Assembly (NCBI GenBank): GCA_965140365.1
Contig: OZ223196.1
Length of the DNA stretch: 64,000 bases
Reading direction: 5' to 3' (one strand)
From: Hydrogenovibrio sp965140365
GTDB taxonomy: Bacteria; Pseudomonadota; Gammaproteobacteria; Thiomicrospirales; Thiomicrospiraceae
Part shown: positions 1 through 8,799 of the stretch, in pieces
Numbering within the stretch: position 1 is the first letter of the stretch
Layout: each line of letters begins with the position of its first letter
The notes under the pieces: model-generated
Seen by the model: only the letters and a program-made list of their open reading frames with translations
Database searches by the model: none
What the model was told of the DNA's origin: nothing
Program-made: the position numbers and the translations under genes

Positions 1-1
1 T

Positions 2-3000
2 TTGCATGGAACGGGTGAACCGGGTGCGATTATTACGCTTTACAGTAAAGAAGGTAGTACAACTAATGGAAATAGTACTAATTTAAATGGCTATGTACCC
101 ATCGTTACAGATGCGCCGATTGTGGTGGATAGTAACGGTAATTGGACATTGGATATTTCGAGTCTGCCAAATACGCCTGTAAATGATAATGAGTTCTTTA
201 AAGCCACTCAGAGTGATGCTTCCGGAAATGTCAGTGATGACTCTAACATTGTGCATTATTGGCATGGGGAATGGACAACGGCAGATACAGAAGTCGGTGA
301 TGACTTTGTGTTAATGGGCTCCGGTAATGATCAGTTGACCATTAATGGTAATGATGTGAACGGCCGTTTGGTTGCAGATGGAGGCGCAGGTACTGATACA
401 GCGATTTTCCTCGGTGATTATGATCCGAACCAAATGAATATCGAAGTTGTCGATAGCGATACCGTAAAAGTAGGTGGCGTAAACGAATTACGAGATTTTG
501 AATTTATTCAGTTCGACAATGGCATTTATGACATCGAAAACGCAACCTTTATCCCTCAAGCTGAAGATGATACGGTTCAGGCGTTAGAAGATACAGCAGT
601 GATGATAGATGTATTGTCCAATGATACGGATCTGGATGGCGATCAGCTAAGTGTAGAAAGCGTGACGCAACCGGCGCATGGAACGGTGGAAATCAACACA
701 GACGGGACCGTGACCTACACGCCAAATGCGGACTACAACGGTACTGACAGCTTCACCTACACGGTCAGTGACGGCAATGGCGGTACGGATACGGCGACGG
801 TCAACCTGACGGTCAACCCAGACAACGACACGCCGGTGGCGGTCGATGACACAGTGACGTTAAATGAAGACGCTGTTATTACGGGGCAAATGGATGCGAC
901 GGATGTGGATTTACCGCCGGGTGAGAACCTAACATTCAGCACGACTGCCAATGTGGAAGGTTTGACTTTTAATAGTGATGGTTCTTATACCTTTGATGCA
1001 TCTAGTTATGACGATTTAGACCAAGGTGAAACACAACAGATCATTATTCCGGTAACGGTTACAGACGATCAAGGGGCAACAGCCGATGCAACATTGACCA
1101 TAAATGTGGAAGGTTTGAACAATGATTTGACCTATGTTTCTGAAGCGGCCAGCTACCATAATGTTGTTGGTTATTTTGAAGTGGATGAAAATGGCCTCCC
1201 TGTTGGAGAGGGAACAGTTGTTATTGATAATCAAAATGGTATGACAGGCGGCACTCACTTGGCAGACTTGGATCCAAGTAAAGAGTATGGTTTCTTTATC
1301 ATTTCGAATGCGGCAAATGCAGTTAATGAAAATAGCACGATTACATTTGATGTATCGAGTGGCAAACCTGTATTGCTTATCGATGGCAACGAAACGACAC
1401 AACCTGTTTATTATGATACACCGTCCTTTAATCCAGACGGTAAAGATCATTTCATCTTGGAAAATGATGGACAGGGCGGAACGACCATATCAATTGAAGA
1501 TTTGAATTTAGGCGATGCTGACTTTAATGATATTGTCATGCACACGAATTTTGAACTTCAAAATAAAATTGATGTGACAGCTGATTTAGCCGCTTCAAGT
1601 GATACAGGAGAGAGTGCTTCCGACGATTTGACGAAGGATAACACGCCTTTGATTACGGGTATGACTGAATCTGGAGCCACGGTGGTGATTACGAATTCGT
1701 CCGGTGACATTATCGGTCAGGGTATGGCTGATCAGTATGGAAATTATTCGATAACAACCACTGTACTGCCAGATGGAGAGCAAGTCTTAACCGTAACGGC
1801 GACAGATGTAAATGGAAACGAAGCCATAACCACTCAAACCATCACGGTTGATACAGTAGCGGAAGCCGGCGTTGTGACGGTAAATAATATTACCGACGAT
1901 GATGTGGTGAATGCGATCGAAAGCGGTCAAATTATTACCGTTTCAGGTACGGCAACGGGTGGCGATATCAGTCAAGGCGATATGGTGGTCATGACGATTA
2001 ATGGAACCGATTATTCAACCAGTGTCGATTCCGACGGAAATTGGCATGTCGATGTGAGTGGTTCTGATTTGGCCAACGATACGGCTTTCGACGTCAATGT
2101 GGTTTCGAACGATGCAGCGGGTAACAGTGTCACGACCACTGGAAATTCAACCCATTCGGTTGATACTCAGGCCTGGGCACATATTGATGTATTGACCATT
2201 TCGCCGGACAATGTGATCAGTTCGTCGGAGCTTTCACAGAATATTCCAGTGACCGGTTATGTTCAGTGGGATGCGAAGCCTGGCGATCCGATTAAGTTGT
2301 ATTTGGACGGAGAGGTGATTGCTGAGGGTACGGTGTCCAGTGACACGAATGAACAAGGATTGTACTCCTTTAGCATCGATGTTCTAGGCTCTGTCCTGGC
2401 TCAAACCGATCAAGTCATACCGGAATTAAAAGCCGTTGTCATTGCGACGGATTCGGCCGGTAATTCTTTCACCGCCAGTACCACGGAAGTCTATGGTGTG
2501 GATACTGAAGCAACACCTGGCACGGTTACCATTGATAGCGTGACGGATGATAATGCGGTGGACACGGATGAAACTACTCAAATGGTGCCTATTTCAGGGA
2601 CAGCTTCTGGTGGAGATATCCAAGTCGGTGATGAAGTGACGGTTACCGTCAATGACCAGGAATATACAACAGCGGTCGGCAGCGATGGGCGTTGGAGTAT
2701 TGATGTTAGCGGAAGTGATTTGGCCGCTGATGCCGACTTGACGATCACTGCAAATGTGCTTTCTTCGGATGCGTATGGTAACCAAGTGGAGAGTGAAGGC
2801 AGTCGAACGTACGATGTAATCGAAAACACCGCACCGGATGCCCAGGATGACGGTACGATTTCATCTCCTCTGTTCTTTGGTCTACAGGGTGAATACTTCG
2901 GCACCAACACGCAGTTGTCGAATATTTCTCAGTTTAGAGAGTTGGTTGAGAACAACTCACCGGATGCGACCTTTAAAGCCCAAAATATTGATTACCAATA

Positions 3001-6000
3001 TGGTTCGGGTGATGTCGGGTGTGGCACCAACCTGCAAACTTTCCTAGGAAGTGATGCCGACAGTTTGAGCAACGATCCGGGTAATACGTCTGATGCGGGT
3101 ATCCATTTGTACGGTTCGATTTATCTTGAAGCGGGAACCTACAACTTTAAAGTCAATGCGGACGATGGTTATCAGATCATGATTGATGGTAATGCGGTGG
3201 CTGAAGTTGACCATAACCAATCTTCGACCACTCAAACGCACGCCGCCTTCACCGTCACGGAAACCGGCTATCACTCCATTGATATGATTTGGTGGGATCA
3301 AGGTGGCAGCTATGTCTTCCAGCCTGAATTAAGCTCGGACGGCGGTCAGACCTATTCGACGTTGGATCCGTCTAGCTTACTGTCTACAGAGAATGCGTCA
3401 GATGGACTGATTGTCGCTGAAGACAATACTTTGGAGATTGCTCCAGAGCAGTTGTTGGCGAATGACACGGACGCAGATGGCGATACGTTAGCCATTACAG
3501 GCGTCAGTAATGCGCAAAACGGCCAGGTGATTCTCAATGAGGATGGTTCCGTGACCTTTACTCCGGCAGCGGACTTCTATGGAACGGCATCGTTCGATTA
3601 CACTATCAGTGATGGGCATGGCGGTACGGATACCGCAACGGTGGCCGTTAACGTCTTGCCGGTCAATGATGTACCAGTGGCCCACGACGAAACGGTTGGA
3701 ATGGACTTTGAAGCCGCTTCGGAATCGGGTGATACAACATCCATCACCACCAACGTTGTGATTACGCTGGATATTTCCGGCAGTATGGACAGCGATAATC
3801 GTCTTGAATTGGCGAAAGACGCGCTGGAAAACACGATCAATGCATATGACGGCCAAGGCAGTGTCAATGTGAAACTGGTGACATTCAATTCGTCTGGTGA
3901 AGTGCAAACCAATACCCAAAGCGAAGTTTGGATGACCGCGGAAGAGGCGATTAATGTCATTGATAGTTTGGATGCGAATGGTTCAACTAACTATGAAGAC
4001 GCGGTGTACGAAACGTATCATAATTATTCCGAACCACAAGCGGATCAAACGGTCGCTTACTTTATCTCTGACGGTGAGCCGACAGCCGAAACCGCCTATG
4101 ACGGCGACTACGACTACTTGAGCGGATGGGCGCAAGATGGTTGGAATGCTTTTGTCAGCCAGTACGTGGATAGTTTGAATGTGGTGGCCTTGGGTGACGG
4201 TATTTCGGATTTGTCTTACCTAGAAACCCTAGCCAGTGCCGGTAACGATGTTTCTGATGTGATTGAAGTGCGAAATGCATCCGAACTGGATGTGGCATTA
4301 ACCCCTGCTGGAACCACTTTGTCCGTGACCGGTGATTTGACTGATAATGTCACGGATCAGGAAGGTGATGTTTCCTTTACATCCATCAGTATTGCGGGTG
4401 TGACTTATACAGCATCCGACTTTGCCAATGGCCAAACCATTGCATTGGATGGCGACGGTCAATTAAGTGTCGATTTTGCAAACGGAACTTATACCTACAC
4501 GGCATCCGCTTCGGAATTTGATTCGGATGTCGTCAAAACCTTTACGGTCAATGCACAGGATGAAGACGGGGCAACCGTTAGCTTTAATGTCAACATTGAG
4601 GTTAATGTTGACGACCAGGCTTCTGTTCCGAACCTTTCATTGAACATCGGTGATGAAGAAAGAGTCGTGAACACTCAGGTTTATGAAAACAATCATATTT
4701 ATAATTTCAATCACTGTTCTGAATCAGAGGTTTATAACTTAGGTGGTTCAACGAATTCGGTTGCGATTGGTATCGAAAGTTATAAAGATTCTAGTGATGA
4801 GGGTCTGGTGGTTCTTTACCGAAATGGTGAAATTGTAGAACAGTTCGATTTGGATACCCTGACAACCGGAGAAAGTAATACAGCATATACTTTTGAGGTT
4901 ACAAGCGCAGTTGCATTTGATAGTGTGAAAATCAAGTCAGAATCGAGTGGTAATTTTAAAATTACGAGTGTTTCGGCGGAGGTTATTCCCGATACGATTA
5001 TCAATAGTGAAAACAGTTATTGGACGGATAATGAAGTTATCACTGGAACCAATGGTAACGACATCATTAATGTTGGAAGAGGGGATAATAAGACGGTTAT
5101 AGCTGGCGCTGGCGATGATATTATTAATATGGAAACCGGTTTGTTTAATAACTATGGTACAGATAGTAAAATCCACGGTGGTTCAGGTTTAGATACATTA
5201 TTTATCGATGATGTCCAGCAGGATGAACCAGGACTATTATCAAATGGTTATCGTTATGAAATAACGGGCAATTCAGATGGTAGTTATACTATTGAAAAAA
5301 TCGGATATAACGACTATAGCTCTTGGCCTTTGGATCATTTTAAAGTGACGGTTGATGATGTAGAGAGAGTCCAGTTTAACGATTCAACGGTTACCATTGG
5401 TAATGCTTCGAACGAATCAGGCAATGACTTTTTATATCAATATGATTTAGATATTTCCGCCAGCCTGGCAGATACCGATGGGTCTGAAACCTTGTCTGAT
5501 ATTACCGTGTCTGGTTTACCAGAAGACGGTAGTGTTGTTGTTCAAGGTACGGGAGTAACTCCTCAGGAAGATGGCACATATCTGGTCGCTCTGCAAGAGG
5601 ATGGCTCCGTAGCGGACGATGTTAAATTGTCTTCTAATCGTGAGTTGACCGAACCGGAGCTGTCGGATGTGCATGCCGCGGTTACCGCGACGGAAGCGGT
5701 TGGCGGCGATACCGAAACCACCGAAGTCAATGAAGACGAAGTACATTTCCTATATGGTGACGATAATGAAGCCGAGCATTTTATTGTCAGTGATGAGGCT
5801 CAAACCGTCGAGATCGAAAATTTCGATATTGAACACGACACCTTGGATCTAAGTGAAGTCATCGACGATACACCGGTGGATGCCGACGACCTAAGCAATT
5901 ATCTGAATATGATTGATAATGGCGATGGCACTACTACGGTCAATATCGACTCTGATGGCGACGGGGACACCAATACCGGTGAGCAGACGCAGGTAGTGTT

Positions 6001-6076
6001 GGATACTTATGTCGACACCAATACCGACTTGAACATTCAAATTGACGATCAGAACATCGATTATCAAAATGAATGA
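2..6076 (+). CDS. Giant type I-secreted RTX/cadherin-like adhesin, 5' truncated by the window edge
   Basis: C-terminal 2024 residues of a very large secreted surface protein; the true start lies upstream. Approximate domains by residue within the visible part: a calcium-binding glycine/aspartate-rich segment (106-138); cadherin-like domain (186-273); VCBS-like domain (276-372); DUF4114 (375-525, with motif GDADFNDIVM near 504-513); four bacterial Ig-like units (531-940); PA14 lectin-like domain (957-1117); a second cadherin-like domain (1138-1225); a vWA domain with MIDAS motif DISGSMDSD (1248-1430); an RTX-like segment GTNGNDIINVGRGDN (from about 1679); and a terminal region (1900-2024) resembling the VCA0849-type T1SS secretion target. 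Acidic and almost cysteine-free, as expected for a Ca-dependent extracellular protein. Likely role is adhesion or biofilm formation, by family knowledge. The matching ABC exporter is not in the window. A terminator follows at once. Confidence 0.9.
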   Translation: MHGTGEPGAIITLYSKEGSTTNGNSTNLNGYVPIVTDAPIVVDSNGNWTLDISSLPNTPVNDNEFFKATQSDASGNVSDDSNIVHYWHGEWTTADTEVGDDFVLMGSGNDQLTINGNDVNGRLVADGGAGTDTAIFLGDYDPNQMNIEVVDSDTVKVGGVNELRDFEFIQFDNGIYDIENATFIPQAEDDTVQALEDTAVMIDVLSNDTDLDGDQLSVESVTQPAHGTVEINTDGTVTYTPNADYNGTDSFTYTVSDGNGGTDTATVNLTVNPDNDTPVAVDDTVTLNEDAVITGQMDATDVDLPPGENLTFSTTANVEGLTFNSDGSYTFDASSYDDLDQGETQQIIIPVTVTDDQGATADATLTINVEGLNNDLTYVSEAASYHNVVGYFEVDENGLPVGEGTVVIDNQNGMTGGTHLADLDPSKEYGFFIISNAANAVNENSTITFDVSSGKPVLLIDGNETTQPVYYDTPSFNPDGKDHFILENDGQGGTTISIEDLNLGDADFNDIVMHTNFELQNKIDVTADLAASSDTGESASDDLTKDNTPLITGMTESGATVVITNSSGDIIGQGMADQYGNYSITTTVLPDGEQVLTVTATDVNGNEAITTQTITVDTVAEAGVVTVNNITDDDVVNAIESGQIITVSGTATGGDISQGDMVVMTINGTDYSTSVDSDGNWHVDVSGSDLANDTAFDVNVVSNDAAGNSVTTTGNSTHSVDTQAWAHIDVLTISPDNVISSSELSQNIPVTGYVQWDAKPGDPIKLYLDGEVIAEGTVSSDTNEQGLYSFSIDVLGSVLAQTDQVIPELKAVVIATDSAGNSFTASTTEVYGVDTEATPGTVTIDSVTDDNAVDTDETTQMVPISGTASGGDIQVGDEVTVTVNDQEYTTAVGSDGRWSIDVSGSDLAADADLTITANVLSSDAYGNQVESEGSRTYDVIENTAPDAQDDGTISSPLFFGLQGEYFGTNTQLSNISQFRELVENNSPDATFKAQNIDYQYGSGDVGCGTNLQTFLGSDADSLSNDPGNTSDAGIHLYGSIYLEAGTYNFKVNADDGYQIMIDGNAVAEVDHNQSSTTQTHAAFTVTETGYHSIDMIWWDQGGSYVFQPELSSDGGQTYSTLDPSSLLSTENASDGLIVAEDNTLEIAPEQLLANDTDADGDTLAITGVSNAQNGQVILNEDGSVTFTPAADFYGTASFDYTISDGHGGTDTATVAVNVLPVNDVPVAHDETVGMDFEAASESGDTTSITTNVVITLDISGSMDSDNRLELAKDALENTINAYDGQGSVNVKLVTFNSSGEVQTNTQSEVWMTAEEAINVIDSLDANGSTNYEDAVYETYHNYSEPQADQTVAYFISDGEPTAETAYDGDYDYLSGWAQDGWNAFVSQYVDSLNVVALGDGISDLSYLETLASAGNDVSDVIEVRNASELDVALTPAGTTLSVTGDLTDNVTDQEGDVSFTSISIAGVTYTASDFANGQTIALDGDGQLSVDFANGTYTYTASASEFDSDVVKTFTVNAQDEDGATVSFNVNIEVNVDDQASVPNLSLNIGDEERVVNTQVYENNHIYNFNHCSESEVYNLGGSTNSVAIGIESYKDSSDEGLVVLYRNGEIVEQFDLDTLTTGESNTAYTFEVTSAVAFDSVKIKSESSGNFKITSVSAEVIPDTIINSENSYWTDNEVITGTNGNDIINVGRGDNKTVIAGAGDDIINMETGLFNNYGTDSKIHGGSGLDTLFIDDVQQDEPGLLSNGYRYEITGNSDGSYTIEKIGYNDYSSWPLDHFKVTVDDVERVQFNDSTVTIGNASNESGNDFLYQYDLDISASLADTDGSETLSDITVSGLPEDGSVVVQGTGVTPQEDGTYLVALQEDGSVADDVKLSSNRELTEPELSDVHAAVTATEAVGGDTETTEVNEDEVHFLYGDDNEAEHFIVSDEAQTVEIENFDIEHDTLDLSEVIDDTPVDADDLSNYLNMIDNGDGTTTVNIDSDGDGDTNTGEQTQVVLDTYVDTNTDLNIQIDDQNIDYQNE

Positions 6077-6080
6077 TTAT

Positions 6081-6106
6081 AAGGCACCGTAAGGTGCCTT
6101 TTTTAT
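6081..6106 (+). terminator. Rho-independent terminator of the adhesin gene
   Basis: Perfect 8-bp stem AAGGCACC / GGTGCCTT with a 4-nt loop, followed by a T-run. It begins 5 bp after the adhesin stop codon and isolates the adhesin from the pseudokinase gene. Confidence 0.9.
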
Positions 6107-6202
6107 TCCGTGCTCAAGAACTCGGGAAGTTGATAAAAGTTTAATTTGTCCTGACTTTTTTGATAATATGAAATTTCCTAAAATTGCGTAGGTTCGCTTG
6201 AT

Positions 6203-7576
6203 ATGTCTCAGACCCGGTCTGTCAAAAATCCGATTTACATTCAGGATGATTTATCGGATATTAAATTGATTTGTGAAGAAGGTTCTTTGTCGGTTTTTTC
6301 GGCTAAGCAGACATCGGAAGATAAGACTGGCAAGCAGACAGTGCGTGTTTTGACGGATATCCATAATCATTACGCGTTGAAACGCGAAAAAGACCTGCTG
6401 CATTACCTTAATAAATTCCCAGACGATTTCCCCAAGTTTAATGAAATCCGCAAGGCAGGTTTCAGTTACCTGAAATTTTTCGATTTTGTCGGTAAAAAAA
6501 GCTTAAAGGACGTTGTTAAGAAAAAAGGCGTTTTGTCTTCGGAAGAAGCGAAAACCCTGTTGGAGCACATGGTTTCAGCGCTGGATAAAGTGCATGGCGT
6601 TGGGTTTGTGCATACACGTATTCGCCCGGAAAATATCATTGTAGGTAAAAAGCATTATTACCTGGTGGATTGGGGTGGCACCATCCCCGCGTTGCCATCA
6701 TTTGAGACCGAAGTCTTGCTGGGTGACCAGAAGTACTGCCCTCCAGAGCGGTTAAACGGTGAATATGAGGCGTCGGGGGATATTTATCTATTAGGTTGTG
6801 TATTATATTTTGCGTTAACCGGCAAGCATATTTACCGCTTGAATAAGGTTGAGCATTCGTTTGATCAGTTGTATGCCCACGCGTTTCATACCCCGAGAAA
6901 ACTGAATTTATTACCGGTGTTCTGGCGTCAATTGATTGTGTGGATGACACAAAAATCCCCTAAAGATCGGCCAGGCCTGGCCGATTTGCAACAATGGTTG
7001 AAAGATGAAAGTGTGCCGAAAGAGATTCGTCAACAGAAGCCGCAAAACGTCAAAGGGTTTCCCGAGGATAGCTTGACGGTGTTAGCCGATTCTCATTACC
7101 TGTATGCATTGTTCAAAAAAGCGACTTTGTACGATGCCTCCGGTGATGCCGAATCCGCGTTTAATTTGTATGAGACTTGCGCTTTTCGTGGTTATACTCG
7201 GGCCGAAAACAATTTAGGCCTGATGTACGAAAAAGGTAAAGTGGTTCGTCAATCGTACATTAAAGCGATGAATATGTTTTACCAAGCTTATGAGAAAGGA
7301 AACCCTTACGGCGCTTACAATCTTGGTTATATTTTCGAAAAAGGTTGGGGGGTCGATGTGAATCTTCCAAAAGCCTATCAGCTTTATAAGTATGCGGCGA
7401 TGCGTGGGCATCTGGCCGCTCAGAATCGATTGGGTGAATGTTACCTCGACGGCAGGGGCGTCGAGGTTGATGTGGTTCAAGCTCGGTTCTGGTTTGGGAT
7501 GGCCGCTCATTATGGTAATGAGGTGGCCTCGCAGAATATTCGTCGATTGCTGATGGAAAATCGCCGAGCGGTATAG
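6203..7576 (+). CDS. Pseudokinase-Sel1 repeat protein
   Basis: 457-residue cytoplasmic protein with an N-terminal Ser/Thr-kinase-like fold (about 20-270) and C-terminal Sel1/TPR-like repeats (about 290-450, with motifs such as AENNLGLMYEKG and AQNRLGECYLDGRG). The kinase landmarks are recognisable but degenerate. HRDxKPEN has become HTRIRPEN (H137, with Arg139 at the catalytic Asp position). DFG has become DWG (Asp156 kept). The VAIK region reads TVRVL with Arg48 where the ATP lysine is expected. The PPE of the APE motif is kept. Phosphotransfer is therefore doubtful; a scaffold role is the inference. No signal peptide or membrane segment is seen. A CCAGGCCTGG copy at 6971 encodes PGL. Confidence 0.8.
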   Translation: MSQTRSVKNPIYIQDDLSDIKLICEEGSLSVFSAKQTSEDKTGKQTVRVLTDIHNHYALKREKDLLHYLNKFPDDFPKFNEIRKAGFSYLKFFDFVGKKSLKDVVKKKGVLSSEEAKTLLEHMVSALDKVHGVGFVHTRIRPENIIVGKKHYYLVDWGGTIPALPSFETEVLLGDQKYCPPERLNGEYEASGDIYLLGCVLYFALTGKHIYRLNKVEHSFDQLYAHAFHTPRKLNLLPVFWRQLIVWMTQKSPKDRPGLADLQQWLKDESVPKEIRQQKPQNVKGFPEDSLTVLADSHYLYALFKKATLYDASGDAESAFNLYETCAFRGYTRAENNLGLMYEKGKVVRQSYIKAMNMFYQAYEKGNPYGAYNLGYIFEKGWGVDVNLPKAYQLYKYAAMRGHLAAQNRLGECYLDGRGVEVDVVQARFWFGMAAHYGNEVASQNIRRLLMENRRAV

Positions 7577-7610
7577 CGCTTCTGAACGGTGTTCAGTTTT
7601 CGCGGCCTTT

Positions 7611-8057
7611 TTAAGGTGTTGCCAAAGCGTTTTTGTCTTCTCTAAACAAAGCGTTATTTTCTTTTAAATCTTCCGTTAACCGCTTCAGCCATTGGTGCAG
7701 TACCGGCATTTTTTGGTGGCTGATTTCGATGACCTCGGCTAAGCTGAAAGATGACAGCGGATAATCGGCGCTCATACACGCGGCTTTAATTAAAAATAAC
7801 CGCTCTTCCTGACGAAACTCCGGGTTGGGAATAAAGTAGGTACACTTTGCCAATAATGTTGCTTTGAGAATCGGTTCCCAATAGCTGGAGGGCACTTTTT
7901 TACGTTGTAGCAACTCCTTGTCCGGCTCATTCGTTTGCAGAGCCATCAAGAGTTCACCCAAAGAATAGGTTCCCATAAAGTCCAGCGCAATGTCGCGCGC
8001 ATGAGGCGGGAGTTCTTGAAGCAGAGTTTGTTCGAATTGGTTTTCGATTAAAGGCAT
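7611..8057 (-). CDS. Hypothetical protein, 148 aa
   Basis: I do not recognise this family. The product is predicted helical and soluble, without a signal peptide or membrane segment, with two cysteines (in AKCTYF and AACMSAD) and a charged C-terminus. It is convergent with the pseudokinase gene (34 bp gap) and divergent from apt, with the apt promoter candidate overlapping its start region. The reading frame is closed, with codon use like its neighbours, so it is probably a real gene. Confidence 0.6.
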   Translation of the reverse strand: MPLIENQFEQTLLQELPPHARDIALDFMGTYSLGELLMALQTNEPDKELLQRKKVPSSYWEPILKATLLAKCTYFIPNPEFRQEERLFLIKAACMSADYPLSSFSLAEVIEISHQKMPVLHQWLKRLTEDLKENNALFREDKNALATP

Positions 8058-8076
8058 GGAAAAAGTCTTGTATAAT
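8048..8076 (+). promoter_or_regulatory. Candidate sigma-70 promoter for apt
   Basis: A perfect -10 TATAAT at 8071-8076 lies 17 bp after TTAAAG at 8048-8053 (a weak -35). It sits about 120 bp upstream of apt. Confidence 0.4.
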
Positions 8077-8195
8077 GCAAAAAGTTCAAATCAATAAACC
8101 TATTTTACCAATTCAAAACTCGGTAGGATAACTTTACATAAATAACGTCATCCAACCGACTGGATAGCAAACCAACGCATTGAAGACAGGTCACT

Positions 8196-8714
8196 ATGAG
8201 CCAGCACCCTCTCGCACAATACTTAGATGCCGTACCCGACTTTCCGAAACAGGGCATTTTGTTTCAGGACATATCGCCTTTATTGAAAACGCATTTCAAG
8301 GAAACCATCGATGCCATGTCCGGTCTTTTTACCGAGGCGGAATGGGCCGAAGTGGATTATCTGGTCGGCATTGAGTCTCGCGGTTTTATTTTTGCCTCGG
8401 CATTGGCTTACAAGCACGATAAAGGCTTTATCAAAGTGCGCAAGCCGGGCAAATTGCCGAATGTGCATTCGTCGATGGAGTACGGTTTGGAGTATGGGTC
8501 CGATAAACTGGAAATGCAAAAAGGCGATGGCAAAAAAGTGTTTTTGTTCGACGATTTGGTCGCAACCGGCGGTTCCCTGCAAGCGACGATGAAACTGTGT
8601 GAGAAAGTCGGCTATGAGGTGATTGGCATCGGTTGCCTAGTGGATTTGAAAGCGTTGAACAGTTTCGAGTATAACGGTATGAAAGCCCGTTCCTTGATTC
8701 AGTTCGACGACTGA
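8196..8714 (+). CDS. apt: Adenine phosphoribosyltransferase
   Basis: 172 residues, the normal length for Apt. It salvages adenine with PRPP to AMP in the cytoplasm. The N-terminal segment with VPDFPKQGILFQDI and the PRPP-binding loop FLFDDLVATGGSL (near 116-128) are diagnostic. The start ATG is preceded by a purine-rich stretch (GAAGACAGG). It stands as a single gene between an unknown divergent gene and convergent argH, with a strong bidirectional terminator after its stop. Confidence 0.97.
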   Translation: MSQHPLAQYLDAVPDFPKQGILFQDISPLLKTHFKETIDAMSGLFTEAEWAEVDYLVGIESRGFIFASALAYKHDKGFIKVRKPGKLPNVHSSMEYGLEYGSDKLEMQKGDGKKVFLFDDLVATGGSLQATMKLCEKVGYEVIGIGCLVDLKALNSFEYNGMKARSLIQFDD

Positions 8715-8742
8715 CATTTCCGTTTCCGGCCATGCCATTATC

Positions 8743-8768
8743 AAAAACGCCCAGGCCTGGGCGTTTTT
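8743..8768. terminator. Bidirectional terminator built on the CCAGGCCTGG palindrome
   Basis: A perfect 26-bp palindrome: 13-bp arms beginning with five A and ending with five T, centred on CCAGGCCTGG (8751-8760). It lies between the convergent apt and argH genes and can serve both strands. Confidence 0.9.
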
Positions 8769-8799
8769 TGTATGGAACGAAAAGAGGCTATGGGATGCG

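Noticed and set aside
1016..1450. Long antisense open frame inside the adhesin
   Set aside because: Low-complexity repeats in the adhesin create open antisense frames; no ribosome site and no family resemblance.
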